This document shows, one piece after another, positions 49,438 through 58,042 of a stretch of 64,000 nt of DNA. Origin of the DNA: Phil1 sp964487565 (lineage in GTDB: Bacteria > Bacillota > Clostridia > Christensenellales > CAG-138); contig CAZARN010000007.1 of NCBI GenBank assembly GCA_964487565.1, forward strand, positions 62,001 to 126,000, written 5' to 3'. Made by a program: the position numbers and the translations under genes. How positions within the stretch are numbered: the stretch's first letter is position 1; each line of letters opens with the position of its first letter. Under the pieces are notes generated by a model. It did not search any database and was not told where the DNA came from. It saw nothing but the letters and a program-made list of their open reading frames with translations.

Positions 49438-50316
49438 ATGAGAAGAAGCATGCTTTTTTTGCCCGGCAACACCCCGAACATAATAATTAACGGAGATTCG
49501 CTCGGCGCGGACTGCGTTATTCTTGATCTTGAGGACGCCGTCGCCCCCGATCAAAAGGACGCCGCGCGCATTCTCGTGCGCAACGCTATCGGCCTGATGG
49601 GTTTTTCGGGATGCGAGGTGACGGTGCGCATCAATTCCATCGATACGCCGTATTGGAAAAAGGATCTTGACGAGGTCGTTCCGCTCAAGCCCGCGCTCAT
49701 AATGCCCACAAAGGTAAGCTGCGCCACGGATGTGCAGACCGTCGCAGCATATATGGGTGAGATCGAAGCACGGCACGGCATCGAGGAGGGTACGGTCAAG
49801 CTCATCCCCCTCATCGAAACCGCGATGGGCGTGGAAAATGCGTTCTCCATCGCGACCGCCGCGAAAAGAGTCGCCGCGCTGTTCCTCGGCGGCGAGGATC
49901 TGACGGCGGACCTTCGCTGCAAGCGCACAAAAGCCTCTCACGAGATAGAATACGCCCGCGGACGCATGGTATGCGCTGCGCGCGCAGCGGGCGTTGACGT
50001 TTACGATACGCCGTTCACGGACGTCAACGACGACGAGGGCGCGCGCGCTGACGCGGAATACGCAAAAAGCCTTGGCTTCACCGGTAAATCCGCGATTTCG
50101 CCCCGCCATGTTCCCCTCATCAACGAGGTATTCAGTCCTTCGGCCGCCGATATCGCATACGCGCACGAGGTGTTCGAGGCGATCAGGATGGCAAAGGCGC
50201 AGGGACGCGGCGCAATTTCCCTTCACGGTAAAATGATCGACGCGCCCATCGTTTCCCGCGCGCGGCAGACGCTTGAAGCGGCGGAGATCCTGGGGCTTGG
50301 AGGTAAAAATGAGTAA
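49438..50316 (+). CDS. citE: Citrate/citramalate lyase beta subunit
   Basis: CitE cleaves the (S)-citryl or citramalyl thioester on the acyl carrier to release oxaloacetate or pyruvate. The 292-residue TIM-barrel protein shows RSMLFLPGNTPN, DCVILDLEDAV (metal-binding), VRINSIDTPYW, IETAMGVENAF and LGGEDLTADL, all standard for the HpcH/CitE family. It follows citD by three bases and overlaps citF by eight bases. The substrate is judged citramalyl-thioester from the neighbouring mesaconase and methylaspartate genes; the protein motif set itself does not separate the two. Confidence 0.95.
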   Translation: MRRSMLFLPGNTPNIIINGDSLGADCVILDLEDAVAPDQKDAARILVRNAIGLMGFSGCEVTVRINSIDTPYWKKDLDEVVPLKPALIMPTKVSCATDVQTVAAYMGEIEARHGIEEGTVKLIPLIETAMGVENAFSIATAAKRVAALFLGGEDLTADLRCKRTKASHEIEYARGRMVCAARAAGVDVYDTPFTDVNDDEGARADAEYAKSLGFTGKSAISPRHVPLINEVFSPSAADIAYAHEVFEAIRMAKAQGRGAISLHGKMIDAPIVSRARQTLEAAEILGLGGKNE

Positions 50317-51715
50317 GATCACTTCAACTGTAAGGGAGGCCGTCGTCGCAAGCGGCCTTCGCAGCGGCATGACGATATCCTTCCATCATCATCTGAGGAA
50401 CGGGGATCATGTGCTCAACATGGTCATGCGCGAGATCGCGCTTCTGGGCATACGCGACCTCACGGTCAACGCAAGCTCGCTTTTTGACGTACACGCCGAG
50501 CTTGCGGAACATATTAAAAGCGGCGTTGTGACAAAGCTTCAAACCGACTATATGTCCCAGGCGCTCGGCTCGTTCATCTCCGAAGGCGGAATGGATGCGC
50601 CAGTGGAGTTTCGCACCCACGGCGGAAGGCCTGCCGATATCGCATCGGGCAAAACGCCCGTCGACGTTGCGTTCATCGCAGCGCCCGCGGCGGACAACAT
50701 GGGCAATCTTTCGGGAAAGACCGGCAAATCGGCCTGCGGCTCTCTTGGTTACGCGATACCGGATGCGCATTATGCCAAACATGTTGTTGCAATAACGGAC
50801 GGCCTTGTGCCTTACCCGCTGACCGGCTGGTCGATACCCGAAACCGACGTCGATCAGGTGGTCGTCGTTGACTCCATCGGCGACCCGCGCGGCATCGTTT
50901 CAGGCACAACGAAGATCACCCGCGACCCCGTGGGCCTTTGCATGGCGATGGACGCGGTGCGCGTGATCGAAGCCTCCGGTCTTTTGAAGGACGGCTTCTC
51001 ATTCCAGACCGGCGCGGGCGGCGCGTCGCTTGCGGCTGCGAAATTCCTCAAGGACATCATGCTACGCGACCATATCCACGGCAGCTTCGGGCTTGGCGGC
51101 ATAACGGGTTATCTTGTTGACATGCTCAACGAGGGCTGTTTCGAATCGCTCATGGATGTGCAGTGCTTCGATCTCAGGGCGGTTGAATCCATACGCGACA
51201 ATCCCCGTCATCAGGAGATATCCGCCGTGCACTATGCCTCCCCCGGCGCGAAGAGCAGCGTTGTGGACAGCCTTGACGTGGTCATCCTCGGTGCAACTGA
51301 GGTCGATACGGATTTCAACGTGAACGTACATACCGATTCTTCGGGACGCATAATGGGCGGCTCCGGCGGACACAGCGACACCGCCGCCGGCGCGAAGCTT
51401 GCAATGATCATCGCCCCGCTGACCCGCGCGCGGCTTCCCATCGTGACCGACCGCGTGACCTGCATATCAACGCCCGGCAGCACCATAGACGTGCTTGTTA
51501 CGCAGAAGGGCATCGCCGTGAACCCCCGGAACAAACAGCTTTATGACAGGCTGCGCTGCGCGGGGCTCAACGTCATGGATATACATGAGCTCAAAGCCGC
51601 GGCCGAAAAGATGACCGGAGTGCCCAAGCCCGTCAAAAAAGGCACCCGTCCCGTGGCGGAGGTCATTTATCGCGACGGCACTCACCTCGATTACATTTAC
51701 AACACACAGAGGTAA
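50309..51715 (+). CDS. citF: Citrate/citramalate lyase alpha subunit (acyl transferase)
   Basis: CitF transfers the acyl-carrier arm from acetate to the substrate acid. The 468-residue protein aligns with E. coli CitF from its residue ~45 onward (SGLRSGMTISFHHHLRNGDHVLNMVM; GKSACGSLGYAIPDA; FQTGAGGASLA; FALGGITG-like FGLGGITG) but lacks the ~40-residue N-terminal helical extension. The ATG at 50309 lies five bases after TGGAGG and overlaps citE by eight bases. Fused or shortened forms are common in anaerobes, so this is not taken as truncation. Citramalate is the probable substrate from context. Confidence 0.94.
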   Translation: MSKITSTVREAVVASGLRSGMTISFHHHLRNGDHVLNMVMREIALLGIRDLTVNASSLFDVHAELAEHIKSGVVTKLQTDYMSQALGSFISEGGMDAPVEFRTHGGRPADIASGKTPVDVAFIAAPAADNMGNLSGKTGKSACGSLGYAIPDAHYAKHVVAITDGLVPYPLTGWSIPETDVDQVVVVDSIGDPRGIVSGTTKITRDPVGLCMAMDAVRVIEASGLLKDGFSFQTGAGGASLAAAKFLKDIMLRDHIHGSFGLGGITGYLVDMLNEGCFESLMDVQCFDLRAVESIRDNPRHQEISAVHYASPGAKSSVVDSLDVVILGATEVDTDFNVNVHTDSSGRIMGGSGGHSDTAAGAKLAMIIAPLTRARLPIVTDRVTCISTPGSTIDVLVTQKGIAVNPRNKQLYDRLRCAGLNVMDIHELKAAAEKMTGVPKPVKKGTRPVAEVIYRDGTHLDYIYNTQR

Positions 51716-51718
51716 CAA

Positions 51719-52558
51719 ATGAGAATATTCAAAGCACAGGAACTGACGCCGGTCGTGGAGCGCCTTTGCATAGAGGCCAACTGCTCCCTTCCGGAAGACA
51801 TGAAGCAACGCATCGCCTCGGCGCGGGATGAAGAGGACTGGCCCGGCGCGCAGGAGATACTTGACAGGATAATTGAAAACTACACCATTGCCTCGGATGA
51901 ACACGTACCCATTTGCCAGGACACTGGCATGGCATGTGTCTTCCTTGATATCGGACGTGACGTGTATATCGACGGCGACGCCGAAGCCGCCGTCAACGAG
52001 GGTGTGCGCCGCGGTTACGCAAATGGCTATCTGAGAAAATCAGTTGTCGAGGATCCCCTGCGCAGAAAGAACACCGGCGACAACACGCCCGCCATGCTCT
52101 ATTATGACCTCGTGCCCGGCGACCGCGTGAGCGTTACCGTCGCGCCAAAGGGCTTTGGCAGCGAAAACATGAGCAGGATCAAGATGCTCAAGCCCTCCGA
52201 CGGCATCGACGGAGTGAAGGATTTCATCGTATCCGTCGTGGAAGAGGCAGGCCCCAACCCGTGCCCGCCGACGGTCGTCGGCGTCGGCATAGGCGGCACG
52301 TTCGACAAATGCGCGCTGCTTGCCAAAAAAGCCCTCATGCGCAGCACGGCCGTGCGCAATCCGGACCCGTTTTACGCTTCCCTTGAAGAGGAGCTGCTCG
52401 GCCGTATAAACGCGCTCGGCGTCGGCCCGCAGGGACTTGGCGGAAGGACGACCTCGCTTGCGGTGAACATCCTTGCCATGCCCACGCACATTGCCGGATT
52501 GCCCGTTGCCGTAAACATCAACTGCCACGTTACGCGGCACAAAACGGAGGTGCTTTGA
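51719..52558 (+). CDS. Class I fumarase-type hydratase alpha subunit, probable mesaconase
   Basis: The 279-residue protein is the alpha subunit of a 4Fe-4S hydro-lyase (fumarase / tartrate dehydratase type). Conserved cysteines expected to bind the cluster lie in PICQDTGM (about residue 65), GPNPCPPTVVG (about 179) and INCHVTRH near the C-terminus; GFGSENMS and GIGGTFDKC are also typical. Position between citramalate lyase and glutamate mutase genes argues that it hydrates mesaconate to (S)-citramalate, as purified from Clostridium tetanomorphum; fumarase activity is also likely. It starts four bases after citF and is followed after one base by the beta subunit. Confidence 0.9.
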   Translation: MRIFKAQELTPVVERLCIEANCSLPEDMKQRIASARDEEDWPGAQEILDRIIENYTIASDEHVPICQDTGMACVFLDIGRDVYIDGDAEAAVNEGVRRGYANGYLRKSVVEDPLRRKNTGDNTPAMLYYDLVPGDRVSVTVAPKGFGSENMSRIKMLKPSDGIDGVKDFIVSVVEEAGPNPCPPTVVGVGIGGTFDKCALLAKKALMRSTAVRNPDPFYASLEEELLGRINALGVGPQGLGGRTTSLAVNILAMPTHIAGLPVAVNINCHVTRHKTEVL

Positions 52559-52559
52559 T

Positions 52560-53120
52560 ATGCCGATACGCATTACAGCGCCCTTCTCGCGCGAGGAGGC
52601 GCGCAAGCTCAAAAGCGGAGACAGCGTGCTTATTTCCGGCACGATATATACCGCGCGCGACGCCGCCCACAAGCGCCTGACCGAGCTTATCAAAAACGGC
52701 GAGCCCCTGCCCTTCCCCGTGAAGGATTCAGTTATATATTACGTCGGCCCGACGCCCGCGATGCCCGGCCGTGCCATAGGCTCCGCAGGCCCGACCACAA
52801 GCTATCGCATGGACGCTTACTCGCCCGCGATGATCGAGGCCGGAGAAACAGGCATGATCGGCAAGGGCAAACGCAGTCCCGAGGTCGTGTCGGAGATGAA
52901 GAAGCACGGCGCGGTTTACTTCGCGGCCATCGGCGGCGCGGGCGCGCTGCTCTCGCGCTGCATTACCGGCGCGGAGATAATCGCCTATGAGGACCTTGGC
53001 GCGGAGGCGGTGAGAAAGCTCACCGTGCGCGACTTCCCCGCGATCGTTGTGATCGATGCGTCAGGCAACAATCTGTACGAAACCGGCCGCCGCGCATACC
53101 TCGCGGCAAGGATGAAATAA
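52560..53120 (+). CDS. Class I fumarase-type hydratase beta subunit, probable mesaconase
   Basis: The 186-residue beta subunit completes the heterodimeric 4Fe-4S hydratase. It contains GDSVLISGTIYTARDAAHKRL at 20-40, YYVGPTPAMPGRAIGSAGPTTSYRMD at 60-85 with the active-site Ser/Thr loop, and GMIGKGKR. Its length is within the usual range for a separate beta subunit. It is the last gene of the citDEF-hydratase operon; a strong terminator follows at 53139. Confidence 0.92.
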   Translation: MPIRITAPFSREEARKLKSGDSVLISGTIYTARDAAHKRLTELIKNGEPLPFPVKDSVIYYVGPTPAMPGRAIGSAGPTTSYRMDAYSPAMIEAGETGMIGKGKRSPEVVSEMKKHGAVYFAAIGGAGALLSRCITGAEIIAYEDLGAEAVRKLTVRDFPAIVVIDASGNNLYETGRRAYLAARMK

Positions 53121-53138
53121 ATAACCGTTTTATGGATG

Positions 53139-53174
53139 GAACGCGGGGAAAACGCCTCCCCGCGTTCTTTTATT
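53139..53174 (+). terminator. Terminator of the lyase-mesaconase operon
   Basis: GAACGCGGGG (53139-53148) pairs with CCCCGCGTTC (53158-53167), followed by TTTTATTT. Confidence 0.92.
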
Positions 53175-53280
53175 TACTCTCTCTCAGCGCGGGAAATATG
53201 TCGATATCCTTGTATTCGAGTATACAACATGTATCCCTGTATATCTTTTCAAAGGTCATAGCAATTTCATAAATACATAG

Positions 53281-53286
53281 TATAAT
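53281..53286 (+). promoter_or_regulatory. -10 box of the glutamate mutase operon
   Basis: TATAAT at 53281-53286 with a poor -35 (TAGCAA at 53259-53264, 16-base spacer). Transcription should begin about 53293, exactly at the first hairpin of the leader. Confidence 0.55.
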
Positions 53287-53292
53287 ACCTTC

Positions 53293-53376
53293 TGGTCGAC
53301 GGTTCTCGGCCATAAAGGTGTGGCGTGAAAACGGCGCACCTTTATAGTGAAAATAACCGTTTTGAAAGGAAATAAA
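53293..53376 (+). promoter_or_regulatory. Structured 5' leader of the glutamate mutase operon (candidate regulatory RNA)
   Basis: Hairpin 1 pairs GGTCGA (53294-53299) with TCGGCC (53306-53311). Hairpin 2 starts at once and pairs ATAAAGGTG (53312-53320) with CACCTTTAT (53337-53345). Its loop AAAACGG (53328-53334) can pair with CCGTTTT (53357-53363) as a pseudoknot just before the ribosome site AAAGGA (53365-53370). CCTTT of hairpin 2 can instead pair with that ribosome site. No known riboswitch consensus was recognised. Confidence 0.5.
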
Positions 53377-53793
53377 ATGGCAAAGAAGAAACTTGTGATG
53401 GGCGTGATCGGCGCCGACGTGCATGCCGTCGGCAACGCCATACTTTACCGCGCATTCACAGACGCAGGATTTGAAGTTATCAATCTCGGCGTTATGGTAT
53501 CCCAGGAAGAGTATATTGCCGCGGCGATCGAAACCAACGCTGATGCAATAGTCGTTTCATCCCTGTACGGGCAAGGCGAGCTTGACTGCCGCGGTCTGCG
53601 CGAAAAGTGCGACGAGGCGGGCCTCAAGGGTATATTGCTTTATGTCGGCGGCAACATCGTCATCGGCAAGCAGCCGTTTGACGAGGTCGAAAAGCGTTTC
53701 AAGGCGATGGGCTTCGACCGAGCGTTCCCGCCGGGAACAGCGCCTGAAACCACAATCGACGAACTTAAAAAAGACCTCGGCGTGACCGAATAA
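53377..53793 (+). CDS. glmS: Glutamate mutase (methylaspartate mutase) small subunit S
   Basis: GlmS is the cobalamin-binding component of glutamate mutase, which converts (S)-glutamate to (2S,3S)-3-methylaspartate with adenosylcobalamin. The 138-residue protein begins with the DxHxxG motif at Asp14-His16-Gly19, the same numbering as the Clostridium cochlearium enzyme, followed by GQGELDCRGL and YVGGNIVIGK. The ATG at 53377 is six bases after AAAGGA; earlier codons in frame lie within the structured leader and are rejected. The symbol must not be confused with glucosamine synthase glmS. Confidence 0.96.
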   Translation: MAKKKLVMGVIGADVHAVGNAILYRAFTDAGFEVINLGVMVSQEEYIAAAIETNADAIVVSSLYGQGELDCRGLREKCDEAGLKGILLYVGGNIVIGKQPFDEVEKRFKAMGFDRAFPPGTAPETTIDELKKDLGVTE

Positions 53794-53806
53794 GCGGCTT
53801 GCATTT

Positions 53807-55195
53807 ATGGAACCGATACTGCTTATCGATTTTGGCAGCACTTATACAAAGGTCACAGCGGCCGACGCGGCAAACGGGGAGCTGCTCGGCACCGCGCAGG
53901 CGTACACCACAGTGCAGACCGACATAAACGACGGCCTCAAGAAGGCGATGGCCGAACTGCGCGAACGCACAGGCGAGCTTGATTACAGGATGCGCCTCGC
54001 CTGTTCGAGCGCGGCCGGCGGCCTCCGTATGATGGCAAGCGGCCTCGTGCCCGAGCTTACGGCGGAAGCCGCAAGGCAGGCAAGTCTTGGCGCCGGCGCA
54101 AAGGTGCTGCGCACATTCTCGTTCGAGCTGACCGATGAGGACATCGAATATATCGAGCATGAAAAGCCCGACATATTCATCCTTGCTGGCGGAACGGACG
54201 GCGGCAACACGGATTGCATAATCCACAATGCCGAAGCGCTCTCAACCGTCAAGGCCGACTTCCCCATCGTGATCGCCGGGAACCGCACGGCGGCAGGCCG
54301 CTGCGAGAAGCTGCTTGCCGGACGCGAGATATACCGCTGCGACAACATCATGCCCAAATTCGGCGTGCTCAACATTGCGCAGACGCAGGAGAAGATCCGC
54401 TCGATCTTTCTCAGGCGCATCATTGAGGCAAAGGGCCTTTCCCGCGCAAATGAGATAATCGACGGCATAATGATGCCCACCCCTTCCGCGGTCATGGACG
54501 CGATGAAGCTGCTTTCCGAAGGCATAAAGGGCAACCCCGGCATAGGCGAGCTTGTGGGCGTTGACGTCGGCGGCGCGACGACGGATGTTTACTCCGTGGC
54601 CTCCGGTATGCCCGAAAACTCCGCCACGGTATACAAGGGACTGCCTGAGCCTTATGTCAAGCGCACCGTTGAAGGCGACATAGGGATGCGTTACAGCGTA
54701 CACGGCATCGTGGACGCCGCCGGGCTTGAAGCGATCGCAGCCCTTGCGGGACTCACATGCGAGCGTGCCGCAGAACTTATCGAGAGCATAGCCATGCACA
54801 CGGATAAGCTGCCCGACACCGACGAATACACGGCCCTCGACGAAGCGCTTGCCTGCATGGCCGTGCGCACGGCCGTCACCCGTCACGCCGGACGCATCGA
54901 GGAAGCATACACCATGATGGGGCTCACTTATGTGCAAACCGGCAAGGACCTGCGCAGCGTTTCGCGCATACTTGTCACCGGCGGCTCCCTCATACACACG
55001 CAGCATACCGGAAAAATCGCCTCGTTTGCGATGACGGATCCCGCCGATCCCGCCTCGCTCAAGCCAAAGGAAGCCAAGGTGCTGGTGGACAGGAAATACA
55101 TACTTGCCGCGATGGGGCTTTTATCGGCAAAACACCCCGATGCGGCGCTAAACATAATGAAAAAGGAGCTCAAAGAGGATGGAACTTCAAAATAA
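53807..55195 (+). CDS. glmL: Glutamate mutase-associated protein L (reactivating factor)
   Basis: GlmL (MutL) is an actin-like ATPase encoded between the mutase subunits in all known operons. By analogy with diol dehydratase reactivases it is thought to exchange damaged cobalamin. The 462 residues include LLIDFGSTYTKVTA at the N-terminus (phosphate 1), LAGGTDGGNTD (about 126-136), VGVDVGGATTDVYSV (about 248-262) and LVTGGSLIH (about 389), the actin/Hsp70-fold nucleotide loops. It is 13 bases after glmS and overlaps glmE by 17 bases. It is not related to the DNA mismatch protein MutL. Confidence 0.94.
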   Translation: MEPILLIDFGSTYTKVTAADAANGELLGTAQAYTTVQTDINDGLKKAMAELRERTGELDYRMRLACSSAAGGLRMMASGLVPELTAEAARQASLGAGAKVLRTFSFELTDEDIEYIEHEKPDIFILAGGTDGGNTDCIIHNAEALSTVKADFPIVIAGNRTAAGRCEKLLAGREIYRCDNIMPKFGVLNIAQTQEKIRSIFLRRIIEAKGLSRANEIIDGIMMPTPSAVMDAMKLLSEGIKGNPGIGELVGVDVGGATTDVYSVASGMPENSATVYKGLPEPYVKRTVEGDIGMRYSVHGIVDAAGLEAIAALAGLTCERAAELIESIAMHTDKLPDTDEYTALDEALACMAVRTAVTRHAGRIEEAYTMMGLTYVQTGKDLRSVSRILVTGGSLIHTQHTGKIASFAMTDPADPASLKPKEAKVLVDRKYILAAMGLLSAKHPDAALNIMKKELKEDGTSK

Positions 55196-56636
55196 ACGCA
55201 TACCCGAGGACGTATTCAAAAAGATCCGTGCGGAAGTGCTCACACAGTGGCCCACCGGACGCGACGTTGATTTTGACGAGGCGGTTGAATTCCACAAATC
55301 GCTTCCGGAAAGAAAGATCTTTTCAAAGAAGCTGATTGACGCAAAGAACAGCGGCGCGACCCTCATCCAGCCGCGCGCGGGCGTTTCGCTCGTCGAGGAT
55401 CAGATCAAGCTGCTCAAATACCTTCAGGATAACGGCGAAGCCGACCTGCTGCCCACCACCATTGACAGCTATACCAGACAGAACCGCTATGAGGAGGCTG
55501 AAAACGGGATCCGCGAATCCATCAAGGAAAAGCGCTCCATGCTCAACGGTTTCCCGGCGGTCAACCACGGCGTTTCCGGTTGCCGTCAGCTCATAAACAG
55601 CATCGATACGCCGATACAGGTGCGCCACGGCACGCCTGATGCGCGTCTGCTCACGGAGATCGCCTATGCGGGCGGCTTCACGAGCTATGAAGGCGGCGGA
55701 ATATCATACAATCTGCCTTACGCAAAGAACGTTCCAATGGAACGCACGATCACCGACTGGCAGTATGTTGACAGGCTGACCGGTCTTTATGAGGAAGCGG
55801 GCGTTTCCATCAACCGCGAGCCTTACGGCCCGCTGACCGGCACGCTCGTGCCCCCCTGCATCTCCCATGCGGTAGCCATCATCGAAGCGCTGCTTGCCGC
55901 GGAACAGGGCGTCAAGAACATAACCGTCGGCTACGGCCAGTGCGGCAACCTCGTGCAGGACGTCGCAGCCATACGCACGCTTGAGGAGCTGACCGACGAA
56001 TATATCGACAAGAGCGGACACAGGGACGTCGTCATAACCACAGTTTTCCATCAGTGGATGGGCGGTTTCCCCCAGGATGAAGCGAAGGCTTTCGGCGTGA
56101 TAAGCTGGGGCAGCGCAACCGCGGCCCTTTCCAAGGCCACAAAGGTGATCGTCAAAACCCCGCACGAAGCCATGGGCGTGCCCACGATGGAAGCAAACGC
56201 GCAGGGTCTGCGCTGCACCAAGCAGGTGATATCAATGCTTCGCGATCAGGAATGCACCGCCGCGAACCTCGAGCTTGAGAAGAACGTGATCCGCAAGGAA
56301 ACGCGCGCGATACTTGACAGATGCTTTGAGCTTGGCGAAGGCGATATCGCCGTGGGCGCTGTGCGCGCGGTTCAGGCCGGTGTGCTCGATATCCCGTTCG
56401 CGCCCTCGCGCTTCAACGCCGGAAAGATGCTCCCCGCGCGCGACAACACGGGCGCTGTGCGCATACTTGAACCCGGCAGCGTTCCCCTGCCCGCCGACAT
56501 GCTTGAGTTCAACCGCTCGATGATCGAGGAGCGCGCGAAGGCCGAAAAACGCAAAGCCTCTTTCCAGATGGTGATCGACGACGTTTATGCCATCAGCAAG
56601 GGCAGGCTCGTCGGCCGTCCGCAGAGCATGAGATGA
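55179..56636 (+). CDS. glmE: Glutamate mutase large subunit E
   Basis: GlmE is the TIM-barrel catalytic subunit that binds glutamate and the adenosyl moiety of coenzyme B12. The 485-residue length matches the 483 residues of C. cochlearium. Recognisable regions are LIQPRAGVSLVEDQIKLLKYL, NGFPAVNHGVSGCR, RHGTPDARLLTEIAYAGG (with the substrate-binding Arg) and GYGQCGNLVQDVAA. It overlaps glmL and is followed by 56 bases and the ammonia-lyase gene. Confidence 0.97.
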   Translation: MELQNKRIPEDVFKKIRAEVLTQWPTGRDVDFDEAVEFHKSLPERKIFSKKLIDAKNSGATLIQPRAGVSLVEDQIKLLKYLQDNGEADLLPTTIDSYTRQNRYEEAENGIRESIKEKRSMLNGFPAVNHGVSGCRQLINSIDTPIQVRHGTPDARLLTEIAYAGGFTSYEGGGISYNLPYAKNVPMERTITDWQYVDRLTGLYEEAGVSINREPYGPLTGTLVPPCISHAVAIIEALLAAEQGVKNITVGYGQCGNLVQDVAAIRTLEELTDEYIDKSGHRDVVITTVFHQWMGGFPQDEAKAFGVISWGSATAALSKATKVIVKTPHEAMGVPTMEANAQGLRCTKQVISMLRDQECTAANLELEKNVIRKETRAILDRCFELGEGDIAVGAVRAVQAGVLDIPFAPSRFNAGKMLPARDNTGAVRILEPGSVPLPADMLEFNRSMIEERAKAEKRKASFQMVIDDVYAISKGRLVGRPQSMR

Positions 56637-56692
56637 CGACAGCGCTTTGCCGCTTTAACAATCAATAACAAATATAATTGGAGGAATATAAA

Positions 56693-57934
56693 ATGAAGAT
56701 CAAAAACGTTGTATGCTCCGCCGGACGCACCGGCTTCTTCTTTGACGACCAGCGCGCGATCAAACGCGGCGCAAAAAACGACGGCGCGGCCTACATCGGC
56801 GCGCCCGTGACGGACGGCTTCACAAAGGTCCGTCAGGCCGGCGAATCTATCTCCGTGATGCTCGTGCTTGAAGACGGCCAGATCGCTTACGGCGACTGCG
56901 CGGCCGTGCAGTACAGCGGCGCCGGCGGACGCGATCCGCTCTTCCTTGCAAAGGATTTCATCCCCGTTATCGAAAAATACATCAAGCCCGCCCTCATCGG
57001 CCGCGAAGCGGACAGCTTCAAGGGTCTTTCAGAGATGATCGAGGCCATCACCGTTGACGGCAAGCGGCTCCACACCGCCATACGTTACGGCATGACCCAG
57101 GCCGTGCTCGACGCCGTCGCCAAGGCGACAGGCAGGCTCATGTGCGAAGTGGTCGCTGACGAATACGGCTGCACCATCGCGACCGAACCGCTGCATATTT
57201 TCACACAGTCAGGCGACGACCGTTACAACAATTCCGACAAGATGATAATGAAGGGCGCGGACGTGCTGCCCCATGCCCTCATCAACAACGTCAAGACCAA
57301 GCTTGGCGAACACGGCGAGCTTCTTGAAGAGTATGTTGCATGGCTCCGTGACCGCGTGCTCAAGCTGCGCACGAGCGAAAGCTATCTGCCCATATTCCAC
57401 ATCGATGTTTACGGCACGATCGGCGCGGCCTTCGGCAACGACAACTATAAGGGCATGGCTGACTATCTTGCGAAGCTCGAGAAGATCGCGAAGCCGTTCC
57501 ACCTTCGCATTGAAGGCCCCATGGACGTTGAAGACCGCGAGAAGCAGATGCTTGCCCTCAAGGCGCTCACACGCGAGCTTGACGAGAGGCATATCAACGT
57601 TGAGATCGTCGCAGACGAATGGTGCAACACGCTCGAGGACATCAAGTATTTTGCCGATAACAAGGCCGGCCATATGATCCAGATCAAGACGCCTGACCTC
57701 GGCGGCATAAACAACACCGTTGAAGCCGTGCTTTACTGCAAGGCGAAGGGCGTTGGCGCTTATCAGGGCGGCACCTGCAATGAAACCGACCGCTCCGCGC
57801 AGGTTTGCGTGCATTGCGCGATGGCGACCCAGCCTGTGCAGATACTTGCAAAGCCCGGCATGGGCGTGGATGAAGGCTACATGATAGTTTACAACGAGAT
57901 GCAGCGTATACTTGCACTGCGCAATGCCAGATAA
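56693..57934 (+). CDS. mal: 3-Methylaspartate ammonia-lyase
   Basis: The enolase-superfamily enzyme eliminates ammonia from 3-methylaspartate to give mesaconate. The 413 residues equal the length of the C. tetanomorphum enzyme, and both known catalytic residues are found by position: His194 (in LPHALINN) and Lys332 (in QIKTPDLGG; 331 in the reference). GDCAAVQYSGAGGRDP and QGGTCNETDRSA are also typical. The ATG at 56693 follows GGAGGAATATAA; an in-frame TTG five codons upstream overlaps the ribosome site. It is the last gene of the glmS-L-E-mal operon; a terminator follows. Confidence 0.97.
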   Translation: MKIKNVVCSAGRTGFFFDDQRAIKRGAKNDGAAYIGAPVTDGFTKVRQAGESISVMLVLEDGQIAYGDCAAVQYSGAGGRDPLFLAKDFIPVIEKYIKPALIGREADSFKGLSEMIEAITVDGKRLHTAIRYGMTQAVLDAVAKATGRLMCEVVADEYGCTIATEPLHIFTQSGDDRYNNSDKMIMKGADVLPHALINNVKTKLGEHGELLEEYVAWLRDRVLKLRTSESYLPIFHIDVYGTIGAAFGNDNYKGMADYLAKLEKIAKPFHLRIEGPMDVEDREKQMLALKALTRELDERHINVEIVADEWCNTLEDIKYFADNKAGHMIQIKTPDLGGINNTVEAVLYCKAKGVGAYQGGTCNETDRSAQVCVHCAMATQPVQILAKPGMGVDEGYMIVYNEMQRILALRNAR

Positions 57935-57947
57935 TCATTCTTAATGC

Positions 57948-57984
57948 AAAAAGGGCTGCCGCATCACTGCGGCGGTCCTTTTTT
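57948..57984 (+). terminator. Terminator of the glutamate mutase operon
   Basis: AAAAAGG (57948-57954) pairs with CCTTTTTT (57977-57984) with an inner GCCGC/GCGGC stem (57958-57962 with 57969-57973). Confidence 0.88.
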
Positions 57985-58042
57985 ATGCCGTCGCGCACAC
58001 ACGCCGCTTTTGCGCGGCATATTGTATCACAGGAGGTGCTTT

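Noticed and set aside
49162..53120. Citrate fermentation cluster
   Set aside because: No citrate carrier, oxaloacetate decarboxylase or citXG nearby; the adjoining mesaconase and methylaspartate genes fit citramalate cleavage better. Not excluded biochemically.
53293..53376. Cobalamin riboswitch upstream of the adenosylcobalamin-dependent glutamate mutase
   Set aside because: No B12 box or the ~200-base multi-helix architecture fits in the short leader; only an unrecognised compact fold is seen.
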